Assembly (NCBI GenBank): GCA_932521025.1
Contig: OW051470.1
Location: 8,914,501-8,978,500, forward strand
DNA: 64,000 nt
Direction: 5' to 3'
Source of the DNA: Oscheius onirici
Taxonomy: Eukaryota > Nematoda > Chromadorea > Rhabditida > Rhabditidae
A model generated the notes under the pieces. It ran no database searches. It had not been told where the DNA came from and worked only from the letters and a program-made list of their open reading frames with translations. Positions within the stretch are counted from its first letter, which is position 1. Each line of letters starts with the position of its first letter. Position numbers and translations under genes: made by a program. This document shows positions 28,001 to 35,171 of this stretch, piece after piece.

Positions 28001-29272
28001 AAATTTTGGTTTGAAAGATATCAAAACTTATAGAAGACGTGTCAGTTCTAAGACAAAACAGTCTTGGGAGGTAAAAATTGCTTTAAAAAATGCCTTTAAA
28101 AAAAGTACTAACCTGTGCTTCGGACTCGAATTCAGTAGAACATTTAAAGCTGCACCATTTCCATTGCTGGTCGAAGAACTCTTCTCATCGACCTCTAGAA
28201 GAAAAAGCATTGATCTCCCAGGGCTATGAAAGTGCCATTGGGACAGTCCCACCCGACCCTTTAATTCCCATCTGCCCACAGCTGTAAACGCTGGATGTGC
28301 ACAGGTGATTAACCGAAGGGATTGTAAATAGTAAGTGGTGGTGGATCTGGAAGAGAAACGAGGGGCGGGAGCACAGCTGCGGACAAGTGACGACCCGGGG
28401 TGTAATGCATGATCTTGTCAGGGGGATTCTTTACCTAGTATATTAACAAATGAGACTGTAATTAACCGGAGCAATAAGGCGCGCACAAATCCCCGGAATT
28501 GACTCGGGCTGGTGGCAACATACGAGACCAATTAGCACTGATAGCCCGGGTCAGATGGTAATTACTGTGGGAAGAGGCTAGAGGTAAGCTGGGTAGGGAT
28601 TTTTTTTGTCTGGCAAGAATTTTTCAGTCTCTCCATCTCAAAATGTCTGGGAATCCCGGGAAATAACTTTGGAAAACAAGTTGAGTCATCTGGTTCTTTG
28701 CAAACAACACTATCGGACATAATCATCAAAGAAACTATGTACACCCTGTTTTCTGCCTTTTAGTAAATTAAGTTGGTAAAAATGCTACTGGTTCAGTTTT
28801 ACGTTATGTTCTGTTAAAAATGAAGAGGGATCTATCGTAAGATTTAAGCTCTTCCCTTCGAGACCGACTTACTATTGCGCAAACTTTGGATACTCAGCCA
28901 AAAAAACTTAAAATCAGCGAAAAAAACAAACAAAGAAGAAACAAAGAAAAAAGCAGAAACAGTGTTTCTGCACTCGAACGGTTTGGTATTTTAAAAACGG
29001 CTTTGCTGGATACTGACACTTATTTCAGAAGTTAAAAGTTAACACTAAAATTATCGAAACGAGGAACCCGTCTTATTTCGGTTAGTTTTCGACTGTCCAT
29101 TTTTGTACAGTCAAAAATTCGACAAACCTGGAATGGTAGTATTACTCGGTCGAGCTCGAACTCTCAAAACATATTTAGTAGAAGAGAATAGAGTCGGCTG
29201 ACTGGACGAAATGTCCTCCCCATCACCGGTAGACATCAGTCCGAATGGCTGCAACTGGCTCTCACTTGTCAT
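6847..29272 (-). CDS. TENM: Teneurin (complete), type II transmembrane adhesion receptor
   Basis: 33 exons read with consistent phase. Minus-strand spans: 29272-29128, 28194-28113, 27465-27391, 27346-27255, 23543-23415, 23375-23190, 22215-22161, 19943-19825, 19189-19039, 18951-18669, 18368-18209, 18167-17971, 17895-17800, 17756-17549, 17509-17177, 17137-17001, 16742-16476, 16434-16360, 15783-15584, 15546-15293, 15251-15102, 14404-12612, 12573-12494, 11664-11623, 11497-10907, 10370-10225, 10184-9995, 9956-9608, 8977-8859, 8820-8364, 8194-7905, 7863-7619, 7086-6847. This gives about 2,640 residues, normal for teneurins. Domain order is canonical: cytoplasmic tail, one membrane helix, EGF repeats, Cys-rich block, carboxypeptidase-like fold, NHL propeller, YD-repeat shell, C-terminal TCAP/GHH-like domain. 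Teneurins bind in trans (latrophilin or homophilically) and guide neurons and epithelia. ATG 29272 is the first ATG in frame. A short 42-bp exon and the 8364/8194 junction, which lies in GACAGAGA repeats, are the least certain parts. Confidence 0.93.
7619..11497 (-). CDS. TENM: Teneurin YD-repeat shell and RHS-like core exons
   Basis: Ten exons of the same gene. YD-type repeats are visible, e.g. FDYDCQGRLISAREGGKTIK and TYDHLGRVATLKSN (8977-8859), IKYSLKYDGKGRLKEVTSP (10907-11497) and VEYHTGG/VDYSHDGNGFIIKRG (9956-9608). The exon at 8820-8364 has the shell-closing RHS motif: NPFGSIVYDSDP, then FGYRGLDLPD and GGRPYDHLSGRFMSF. The exon at 7863-7619 encodes the beta-rich segment before the C-terminus (LLTITSESRAHFTVV). 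Known family role: this barrel encloses the C-terminal segment and carries the latrophilin-binding toxin-like part. Confidence 0.88.
8240..8363. repeat. TCTCTGTC/GACAGAGA simple repeat in a teneurin intron
   Basis: Imperfect CTCTCTGTCTCTCTGTC tracts fill the intron between exons ending at 8364 and starting at 8194. On the coding strand they read as purine-rich GACAGAGAGA. They create several alternative AG acceptors near 8194, so the exact junction is uncertain. Confidence 0.9.
9140..9555. repeat. Foldback element with GACTCG-rich arms in a teneurin intron
   Basis: Inverted arms: atacttgggcgactcgactc near 9208 pairs with its inverse ending gacgcccaagtat near 9530. Further out, an arm with cagcgtgaaaaatatcctag pairs with ctagggtattttttcacg. 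Both arms contain dense GACTCG/CGAGTC tandem units. It lies wholly in the intron between exons at 9608 and 8977. Confidence 0.8.
11665..12493. other. Teneurin intron with a tRNA-like fragment
   Basis: An 829-bp intron between exons starting at 11664 and ending at 12494. Near 12020-12070 is a fragment with a T-arm-like gcgggttcgattccgc, but no matching acceptor stem, so it is a tRNA-derived remnant. I see no coding. Confidence 0.5.
12494..14404 (-). CDS. TENM: Teneurin NHL propeller exon and start of YD repeats
   Basis: The largest teneurin exon (14404-12612, about 597 codons) plus a short following one. It opens with VEVIAGNGTKRDIDCSNCEG, the teneurin entry motif (G-N-G-x-x-R, then C-x-x-C). 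NHL blades follow: RPTTLAYGTDGSVFIGDNE, YMPKGIVFDADGNLYLADG, LTLHKTTGTLYVLDSN, DIVSADDGSLYVVESDG and NSPSAVALDAHGNILIADSG. It then passes into YD-type sequence (TRQYTVVDAQKNEIYAFNRH, TVGYRYDLMGRAEAAIRD). The NHL propeller mediates homophilic recognition in known teneurins. Confidence 0.93.
14570..14710. mobile_element. MITE family C copy (GACGAGAAATTGCGTAC arms)
   Basis: An inverted-repeat element with ttgcgtatttttatttgacg then agaaattgcgtac on the left, and gtacgccatatcacgtcaaa then gtacgtaaggtgaag on the right. Related copies are at about 19655-19765, 20570-20745, 23895-24015 and 56672-56810. Confidence 0.65.
14885..14965. repeat. Hairpin repeat family B (ACAAAGTTGTAG palindrome)
   Basis: atgttctacaaagttgtagc faces ctacaactttgcagaacat, forming a stem-loop of about 20 bp. 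It is followed by aaaatgccgtcttcacc. The same hairpin core occurs near 22750, 30990, 48565 and 56550. Confidence 0.7.
15102..16742 (-). CDS. TENM: Teneurin carboxypeptidase-like and pre-NHL region
   Basis: Five exons. The first (16742-16476) has SLVRGRVTWDGGVAG, then LVGVRVSDSHMPLWGFTLTR, DGEFDFVVNGG and LRFQRNPF. This is a close match to the teneurin block R-G-x-V, P-L-V-G-V, P-L-Y-G-F-T-V-T-R-x-D-G-x-F-D-L-V-x-N-G-G. Next come TVPNPTVLPSWQFG and RIPIPGSSVNLVYDSSR, then WSWDKHNVFQQSEHGLVKV and GYEYKNC...GGAWSLNIHHHLDV, all in teneurin order. A 38-bp intron (15583-15547) separates two of them. Confidence 0.92.
16874..16955 (+). tRNA. tRNA-Ser (anticodon CGA)
   Basis: A complete class II cloverleaf. 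The acceptor stem GCACTGA (16874-16880) pairs perfectly with TCAGTGC (16948-16954), and G follows as discriminator. The D-arm contains the A-box-like GAGTGGTTAAGG. The anticodon arm is TTTGA, loop CTCGAAA, TCAAA, so the anticodon is CGA at 16907-16909. There is a long variable arm (TGGGCTCTGCCCGC) as expected for serine. The T-arm is ACAGG TTCGAAT CCTGT with a B box, and a T-run terminator follows at about 16959. It lies inside a teneurin intron, on the opposite strand. Confidence 0.95.
17001..18368 (-). CDS. TENM: Teneurin EGF-repeat array
   Basis: Six exons encode tandem teneurin-type EGF modules: CDQDCNGHGECVVGKCRC then TGDACED; CSGNGVFSGGACVCRAGF; CSGHGRCTSEGACQCERGW; CNDHGVCSDGRCYCTDGW; a Pro/Thr-rich linker; CNCNPGWRGPVCD; CESGVCSCYSGWTGTNCD; CEEHGSCNPNGTCSCQKGW; CSGHGECLLSSSSSWYCSC. 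The last exon starts DGLTDCDDPECCAS, the Cys-rich block that follows EGF8 in known teneurins. In the family, odd cysteines in EGF 2 and 5 drive disulphide dimerisation. One module here (around 17640-17560) looks short or diverged. Confidence 0.93.
18455..18660 (-). mobile_element. tRNA-derived SINE-like element, copy 1
   Basis: On the minus strand it contains a tRNA-like head (cgtagcctaacggataaaag with a gttcagttcaatccc T-arm), preceded by aaggttaacgaccaagg-type sequence. It is homologous over about 200 bp to 58740-58985. The acceptor stem does not close, so it is not a functional tRNA. It lies in a teneurin intron. Confidence 0.65.
18669..19189 (-). CDS. TENM: Teneurin membrane-proximal ectodomain exons with furin-like site
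   Basis: Two exons. The first reads RPPSYVYVEKTPSAS to QRVEADLVPNQ. The second reads MKFNFTVGAGSQIVLMGRQS, VPPSLFAHDFYKPL and FLLDGRWYLVLINSRNR, matching the conserved teneurin segment before the EGF array (N-F-T, a-x-x-G-R, P-P-T-x-x-x-Y-D-F, then W-Y-L). Between them HHPRRRRQALE is a tetrabasic furin-type site, as found after the membrane helix in several teneurins. Confidence 0.88.
19825..19943 (-). CDS. TENM: Teneurin transmembrane exon
   Basis: A 119-bp exon between a taatttag acceptor and a GTAAGT donor, in phase with its neighbours. It encodes MSPEKEQSGCGRKIPLC, then the hydrophobic stretch TAILAAALIFSLLLILILL. There is no N-terminal signal peptide, and basic residues lie before the helix on the cytoplasmic side, as in a type II membrane protein. 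Confidence 0.92.
19944..22160. other. Large teneurin intron rich in MITE remnants
   Basis: No exon fits between the membrane exon and the 22215-22161 exon. It contains a family F inverted repeat (20352-20505), a family C copy (20570-20745), and a tRNA-like fragment on the minus strand near 21640-21690 (aacctctaaccgactgcgct). Confidence 0.6.
20352..20505. mobile_element. MITE family F, copy 1
   Basis: The left arm tgttcgatttaaaaatggtc with gctgagtatccaatgtttgc faces a right arm with aacattggatattcag and aaatcgaacattttta. It is an inverted repeat of about 150 bp without an ORF. A second copy at 60579-60742 has the same arms and spacing. Confidence 0.75.
22161..29272 (-). CDS. TENM: Teneurin intracellular domain exons
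   Basis: Seven small exons, all phase-compatible, spread over 7 kb. The start is MTSESQLQPFGLMSTGDGED (29272). Next are DEKSSSTSNGNGAALN, SESSTDSTELSHSSSKSSTT, MENGKKIPRLAAGVYYKKNP, then MRPPPAWQPPCPPDKQ, DHLLGPHSSTFNSYEMSLSQ and RTATSTLSPASQVRYHD. The segment is Ser/Thr-rich with one proline-rich SH3-ligand-like motif (RPPPAWQPPCPP), typical of teneurin tails that bind CAP/ponsin-type adaptors. Exon assignment rests on phase and composition, since this domain is poorly conserved. Confidence 0.75.
22655..23090 (+). mobile_element. Composite repeat: hairpin MITE plus tRNA-like head plus shared tail, copy 1
   Basis: It begins ttaccgaattacctctatta, gaagca, then an inverted MITE whose arms carry aagacggcattttctg and acgcaattgcg. 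It continues into a tRNA-like stretch (tagcgcaatagtaagatgtc, cgattacaaatc) and a tail with gaggttggctagca and atcagttttcactct. The same three parts in the same order make up 55630-56035. Confidence 0.75.
23544..27254. other. Large teneurin intron (3.7 kb)
   Basis: It separates intracellular-domain exons. I see no supported coding exon on either strand. It contains a family C copy near 23895-24015, a short palindrome at 26433-26507 (cggacgacctttttaaactg opposite aaaggtcgtccg), and a tRNA-like 5' fragment near 26279 (gaatggccgagtggctactcg). Confidence 0.6.
27740..27880. repeat. Dispersed repeat shared with 41030-41170
   Basis: The segment cgataaaagattaacatggc, aaagcttgacatgttac, ctagtttcgacaact and gacacca occurs here on the plus strand, and as its reverse complement near 41030-41170 in a Fat-cadherin intron. 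It is a degenerate dispersed element with no ORF. Confidence 0.65.
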
Positions 29273-29626
29273 CGGAGCAACTGTTCCACGGCCGGTGGTC
29301 AACGGCGGTCAGACGCTTTGCAAGAGAGGATGTAAAATGAGGAGAAGAGAGACAAAAAGAGTGATTTGTCCGGGAGCTGAGAATTGAATGAAATATGAAC
29401 GGGAGTTCAAAACAGAAGGGAGATATGGTAATCTGGAGAGAGTCAAGGAGCAGCCTAATTAGGCACTCGAGGTGTCGGGAAGGCGCATACAGATTAGCTG
29501 GTGACAGATGATTTGGGCTGGAAAAGTAGGAATCAATGGGTCCTCACTTCTCTGACATTTCGTCAAGTGATCATCTTATCATCTTATTGTCTTTTTGCTC
29601 TCCTCGCTTGTTTCTACAAACAATAG
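29273..29626. promoter_or_regulatory. Shared upstream region between two divergent genes
   Basis: A gap of about 350 bp between the teneurin start (minus) and the first readable exon of the plus-strand gene. It is a plausible bidirectional promoter or 5' UTR region by position only. No TATA box or clear motif is visible. Confidence 0.35.
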
Positions 29627-31941
29627 AAACTGTAGCGGTACTCTCTTGCGAAGAAAGACGCGTTTTGCAACATCTTCTATTTTTCATTATTTCAGCCTCG
29701 AAAATTTGCCTGATTCTGCCTTCAAACGTCACCAAAAAGGCAAGATCTGCACACAAAAACCCAAGGCTTTGCTAATGTTCCCTCCAGAGTCGAGGCTTTT
29801 CATCTGGGCCTGCTCAAGCTGTTTCAGCATCGTGATAGTAGGTAGCTTATTGAGAATTAATTCCGACAATTTTCAGACTGGGTTTTTTTTTATTATTTAT
29901 TTCCAAATCGTAGAATTATCTATGTTGGACAATGACTCTATTCCACTGTTCACTTGAAGCAGTCCACCAGGGTATATCGAAGCATTTCTTGAGGGAGTCT
30001 CTCCATCTTGAAGGCGGTTGTCTTCTAGGACGTTTTCTGTCGTACGGAATCCAATTAGTCACGGCTCTTGCCCATCTATTCGTTTCCATAGCTGTAATCT
30101 TCCGAGCCCAGTTGAGTTTTCGCCTATCAGCCACTATAGTCCAGTCCTGTATTCTCGTAATATCCCTTATCCTTTGATTAGTCCATCGGTGAAACCTAGT
30201 AATACTGAGCATCCTTCGTTCCATTTTTCGCTGTACAATTCTGAGTTGTTCTCTATCCTGTTCGGACAGTGTCCATGTTTCACACCCATAAGTGACTGCC
30301 GAAGTGATACAAGCGTTAAAAAGACGCCGTCTTTTTACTTTATTTACTGGGTTTATCAAGTGACTAACAGAGAAAAACTACTGCAATCTTTAGACGGGAC
30401 ATTTGAAACTGGCAAGGTATTAACAGCGATCCAATATTCAAATTTTATCACTATCCGCAAGGAAGTGGAAGAAGGCGAAATTTGTAAGCTTTCTTTTCTT
30501 TGTCTTCCAGATCTCTCTGACTCTATTTTAAAATGCATAACTTTCAGTTGTGGCGGATAGAGTTGGTGACATTCTGACCGGTCAACCAGGAGCGTGACTG
30601 GTGCAGGTCCCTCAGGATCCTGGAGCTCGCTCCAGGACTAAATTTTCCCAAGCAGAAGAGAACAAGTTTGAAGGCAGAAAAACTCGAAAAGAGCAGCTTG
30701 CAAGACAGGCAGAAGAGACCGCAAAGTGCTCGTCGAGCACAGGATCGAAGCCAGTGGAGACTACTGCGCCAACTCTCCCGGCACCGATCGATTGCAAGAT
30801 CTGTACCAAACAAATACAGCCAAAACAAGAGGAGTTCTTCAGGGTGAGTATCTAACTCTCTGTTCACACGCAAACATACGATGGCCTACTGCCCTAAAAC
30901 CTTCAATAGATGCCCCCCCCCCCCCAGGGTAGGATAAGCAATCACGTATTCATGTTTTTCAGGATCAAGACGATGTTTTTAATTTTTGGTGTTTTGCAAA
31001 GTTGTAGAGAACGTCAGGGGCTACAACTTTGCAGAACATCACAAAGACAGAAAATAGCGTCTTGGTCCCAAAAAAGGGCGTATGTTAATAGAGGTTTTAT
31101 GGAATTTTCTCCGAAGATACCGGCTGCTCTTATCCTATCCACAAGGACTGTCTGAAAAAACTTTTCGGCAACAAGAAGAAGTCTTTAAGGGGAAAGAAAT
31201 GTGTTTCGGATTCTTGTGATCAGATTGTATCGGTCATTTATCTAATCGACACAGATGAAGTCGAGTCCCTCGTGAGTTGCTTTAATGTTCTGATCTACAT
31301 TTTAATTTAAGTTCTTCAAGTCAGACTCGAAGAAAGCTGTAGCTCAACCCGAAAAGACGATTAAAGAAGAAGTAAGCGAGGACAGGATGGAAGCGGAACA
31401 TGTAAACGAGAGTCCTGAACTGGAGACAGAACACACTGTATCAGAAGATATGGAAAGCATTTCTCTTAACCCAACGCCTACTGACAACGAAGACAGAGGC
31501 CAGACGACCTCTCCTGTTTCTGTGTCTATAGACGAAGTCCACTCAATTTTATCAAAATTGTCCCAGGACGCCGAAAAAGCTGCCCCTCTCGCCAGAAAGA
31601 TGGATGAAACAGAGGAAAAATACGCAGTAAAAAATAGAGTGGTAATCATCAAGACGCGATGCAAGAAACAAAATCGCAAGCCTCTACCAGTTAGTTTCGA
31701 TGAACTTTGTATACAGACGGAAGTTGTTCGCCCTCCCATTAGTGAGTTTTTTTTTCCAAAAGCTATTGTATAAGTGAATTTAGAGGTTCAAGCTGCTCGT
31801 TTTAAGAAGACGCCTCGTGCTCCTCTCCTGCAGCTTCGAGATACACGTCTTTCGAACAAGGAATTCAGGAAATGGAGGATCCTCAGTCAGAACAATTTAA
31901 AGATCAATTTTGTCAATTCCTGCTGCAATAAAGTGTTGTGA
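29627..31941 (+). CDS. Unrecognised Cys-containing acidic protein, exon interrupted by a LINE
   Basis: I do not recognise a family. Consistent plus-strand exons: 29627-29841 (AFKRHQKGKICTQKPKALLM, then WACSSCF); originally 29877/30346-30483 (WVYQVTNREKLLQSLDGTFE, FITIRKEVEEGEI); 30607-30843 (EGRKTRKEQLARQAEETAK, then CKICTKQIQPKQEEFFR); 31146-31271 (DCLKKLFGNKKK, CVSDSCDQIV); 31312-31741 (acidic, VSEDRMEAEHVNESPELETE, then KTRCKKQNRKPLPVSFDELC); 31784-31941, ending CCNKVL at TGA. CKIC plus CVSDSC could form a zinc-binding site, and the middle is acidic and basic, suggesting a nuclear protein; that is inference. The 5' end and the exon near 30500-30600 are unresolved. AATAAA overlaps the last codons (31927). 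A LINE fragment sits at the start of the second exon. Confidence 0.55.
29886..30345 (-). mobile_element. 5'-truncated LINE (non-LTR retrotransposon) 3' end
   Basis: On the minus strand it encodes RRRLFNACITSAVTYGCETW, MERRMLSITRFHRWTNQRIR, TRIQDWTIVADRRKLNWARK and KRPRRQPPSRWRDSLKK. This is the typical C-terminal tail after the reverse transcriptase of RTE/CR1-like LINEs (Y-G-S-E-T-W-T-L; R-R-M-L-G-I; R-R-x-x-W-A-G-H; G-R-P-x-x-R-W). The frame stops at 29916, and a short A-rich tail follows toward 29886. The direct repeat ACTGGGTTT flanks it at 29877-29885 and 30346-30354, as expected for a target-site duplication. The RT and endonuclease are absent. Confidence 0.93.
30935..31115. repeat. Hairpin repeat family B copy in an intron
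   Basis: gttttgcaaagttgtagaga opposite gctacaactttgcagaacat gives a stem of about 20 bp. Outer arms atcaagacgatgttttt and aaaatagcgtcttggtcc extend it. It lies in the intron 30844-31145. A C13-14 homopolymer lies just left (about 30912). Confidence 0.75.
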
Positions 31942-32063
31942 TTGCGTAAACTTTCTGTCTATCTAGGCGCTAAAAAAGTTAACATTTCTTCATAAAAGTT
32001 ACACTGAGAATAATTTATGAATCACTGGTATTTGAGATGAGAATCACTGCGTCGGAAAAAGTG

Positions 32064-35000
32064 TCACACCACTGGCTTGAACTGCCTAAAATCCATGTTT
32101 TCAAATTTTATTGTCAAATTACTCACCACCACAAGTCTTGTCTGTAATTCTGCCAGAAGAGGAAGAGTAGATGGATCGTTGGCCACTAGATAGCTCCGAA
32201 TCAGATCCACAGCATACGCTAGTTCAGTGTTTGGAACGTGCGTTGAGACACTTTGAAGTAGACTCTCGAGAAAGGCCGGGCCTGGTCCTTCAGCAGAAGG
32301 TCCTGAACCTGTCGGTAGCTCTTCTATCTCATCCAGTGGCTCCGGCTTGATCAGACCCGAAAACAAGTCCAGAGAGCCCAAATCCAGAGGACCAGTCGAT
32401 TTGATGGTGATACTTCCAGTGGCACCTCCTTCTAAATTTTTGCAATTAAAAAAACAGAATAAATGTACCTTGATCACCATCACTGACATGGTCAACGTGT
32501 TCATATTTAGTCATGAGATCTTCCCGGATCGTCTCAAGTTCCTCTTTCGGATCGCCATCCTCGTCATCAAAGGTGCCCGCTTCGCCGGTCATTTGATTAA
32601 AATCCATGTTGTGACGCTTTTTGAGCTTGTCGAACCAGCCTTCAGAGGCTTTGAAGTCGGGGAGACCTGTAATATATCTGGTTGGAAGTGACAGAGAGAG
32701 ACTGATTGACTGACTGAGGGATAGAGAAACAAAGACTGTACTCACCAATCTGATGTCCAATCCAGAGAGCATACTTCTTTACAAGTTTCCCATTGAGACT
32801 GATACTCCGAGAAGCGCATTCTTTGAACAGACACCAAATGATCGCATTCAGTCCGTAGTTCGACCTCCTGTGTCTTGTCTGTTTGGGAGAGTTTTCCTGT
32901 TGATCAGCCGCTTTCTCGACGGGATCGATTTCAAAAGTCCTCTCGACCAGAATCCTGGACATGTTCCTTAGGATCTTTTGCTTGTTTAGCAGGACGGAAC
33001 TGATGAGGTTCTCGCTGACACTAAAATTGGCAGCGACCTCGTTTTGTGGGCATTCGGTGTCGATTTGAATAATGGCAAGAAGTTGTTCGAGAGGAGAGAG
33101 CTCTTTAGGCGGAAGATTGGAGAAAGAGGGGATGAGACATTGGTACTTGTACTGAAATTATCTGGTTCTATAGTAGTTTCTCTGTCTCTCTGACTCACAT
33201 TCTCATCACAAATCCGGTTGACTCCCTGATTTGTGTTCAAAAACTTTGACCACAATGCAGGACGGAAGGCAGTGAATGGCGGATGCTCTGCTGAGAGCTC
33301 TATTGGATTGTCTGAAAAGTCGAAAATCTAACTGAACTTGTAAAGGACTTACCCTCTGTAGCTTTCTCAGTAGAACCGTCAACGTTCAGGAAACTGGCGA
33401 AAATCCTATAGTGGACCATGAGGTTGACGATGGAGAAGACGTCTGAACGGAATGTATCATTGTCCTGATCTGTTAGTTCCCTCCTTCTATTTTCCTTCAT
33501 TTCCCCCATTTATGGATTACGGTACCCTCGTCACGTACGTATTTTATTGCTGACGCACCCCTTCATATTCAGTTGTATGGTTTGTTCAAAAAATCGACGA
33601 CATACAGTGACCCATTTGATTCTGTGAGACCAACAATATTGGCGCGCTTTCAAAAAAAAGAACAGAAAAACAATGTTTCGGTGAGAACTGCAGAAGGAAT
33701 TTTAAATACACTGCTTGAAAGCGCCAAAATTGGTGGTCTCGAACAGAATCAAATGGGTTACTGCATGTCGTCGACTTTTTGAACAAACCATAATTAGGCT
33801 GCCTCAAAATCTAGTAATCTTGCTTGCGGTCTGTTGACCCAAATTGTTTGTCTTTGTTGATTATTGTCTTTCTTCGAGCTATATAAAACGTTACTGAAAA
33901 ACAGGCGTATTACCACTCGAAACACTTTTTCCGAGAAATAATCTTTTCCAAGAAAAAAGTGCACACCTTTTTCGAGCATCTTGCTCTGAAACCACTTTTT
34001 TTCACCGGTAGCCATCCCGGTTGATCGTAACTGCATATATACCCTCCGCCTCTCTGTCTTTCTGTCTCTCACTGTCAGTCTCTCAGTTTCCCAGTTCCTT
34101 TAAAACCAACCCTTCAGCTCCTTCACATTTTTAGCGTCCCTGACGATGATGCCATTGTGGTACAACAGTTCATAGAGACTGAGCTGCACATCCTTTCCAT
34201 TGATCCGGAACGGGATTCTTTTCTTCATTGGAACAATCAGAGCATCTTTGTAAACTAAGCCACTAAAATAATGAATGAAAATTTATAAAAATCAGTGACT
34301 TACTTGAAAAAGGAGTACTTTACCTTATTGACAAGATTCCACCTTGATCTTCCGCTCTCGACGTTATAGAACCAGAAAGGCTCCATCTCGTACTTTGGAA
34401 GTTGCTCAATTTCTTCACTGAAAAATTATTATAGTCGGTTCATTTTGAACTAATCGTTTCTGGACCCATTTCCCCACAGAAATTCAAAAATAGGCTGCGT
34501 GTTCTGAGCATCCTATTTTTTGTATGGTTAATGAGTCTCGAAACGAATGGAAAAAGGTTACGGTAACCTCCTTTTCAAAGCAAAACACATTAAAGAACTC
34601 ACAAGTTCAGGGGAGAGCGACTTCCATCATCACCGTCCAGTGAATCTTCTACATTGAACTCAATTCTTGGTCGCTCTAGAAAAAACGATAGAAAAAAGTC
34701 GAGAAAACACACTGTATGAAGCTCGTCTCTCTATTAGATCTCCTCCAGACTTTCTCGGCAATCTGACTTTGTAGTTGGTAAAACTTCGAGCCAGAGCTTC
34801 TTTGACGGTTAGGCCTTCCGCCGTGGTGGCATTCACATACTGAATTTTTTTTTTGATTTTTTGACGGTCTAAAAACTGACCATAACTTTCCGTAAGCCTG
34901 TCTTTTCCTCGGTCATGGTGGATTTTGTCTGTAAGAGATTTGATAAAGAGAGACAGACTGAGAGGTCGAGACTAATTACAAGCACCCTGTGAAAAAGCGT

Positions 35001-35171
35001 TTTTACTCCAGTCTTATCGATTTTGGAAGCTGGAAAACCATGAGAGGTGACACAGATTCCCCCTTGACAATAAGAATGGATAGTTGAAAATTTGAAAGTT
35101 TGACAAGACAGAGAGAGAAAAGGTAAGGCATGGGAGTCTCTCTCTGGGTGTGTGTGGAATGAAAGCGCCAT
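32064..35171 (-). CDS. CENP-B/pogo-type double helix-turn-helix protein without transposase domain
   Basis: Eleven phase-compatible exons: 35171-34980, 34928-34881, 34839-34713, 34675-34603, 34417-34304, 34262-34111, 33469-33353, 33311-33199, 33151-32746, 32666-32469 and 32431-32064, about 635 residues. The first 300 residues match nothing I know (e.g. MEPFWFYNVESGRSRWNLVN, MKKRIPFRINGKDVQLSLYE). HTH 1 is a CENP-B N/psq-like helix set: LSPLEQLLAIIQ, NEVAANFSVSENLISSVLLN and KQKILRNM. HTH 2 is CENPB_dbd/HTH_Tnp_Tc5-like: YGLNAIIWCLFKECASRSIS, LNGKLVKKYALWIGHQIG, then LPDFKASEGWFDKLKKRHNM and TGEAGTF. An acidic linker and a helical C-terminus (FLESLLQSVSTHV, LAYAVDLIRSYLV) follow, with no DDE domain. 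A second possible start is ATG 34916. Likely a nuclear DNA-binding protein. It converges tail-to-tail with the plus-strand gene, 122 bp away. Confidence 0.78.
33571..33793. mobile_element. Foldback MITE with TA ends
   Basis: The left end tatggtttgttcaaaaaatc, then gacgacatacagtgacccat and ttgattctgtgagacc, is mirrored by ggtctcgaacagaatcaaat, gggttactgcatgtcgtcga and ctttttgaacaaaccata. The arms are about 70 bp, the total about 220 bp. TA at both ends fits a Tc1/mariner/pogo-type non-autonomous element. It lies in an intron of the CENP-B-like gene. Confidence 0.85.

Noticed and set aside
30018-30560. 180-codon plus-strand frame
   Set aside because: Its first half is the antisense of the LINE coding region; only the part after about 30346 is a plausible exon, in the frame I used for the plus-strand gene.
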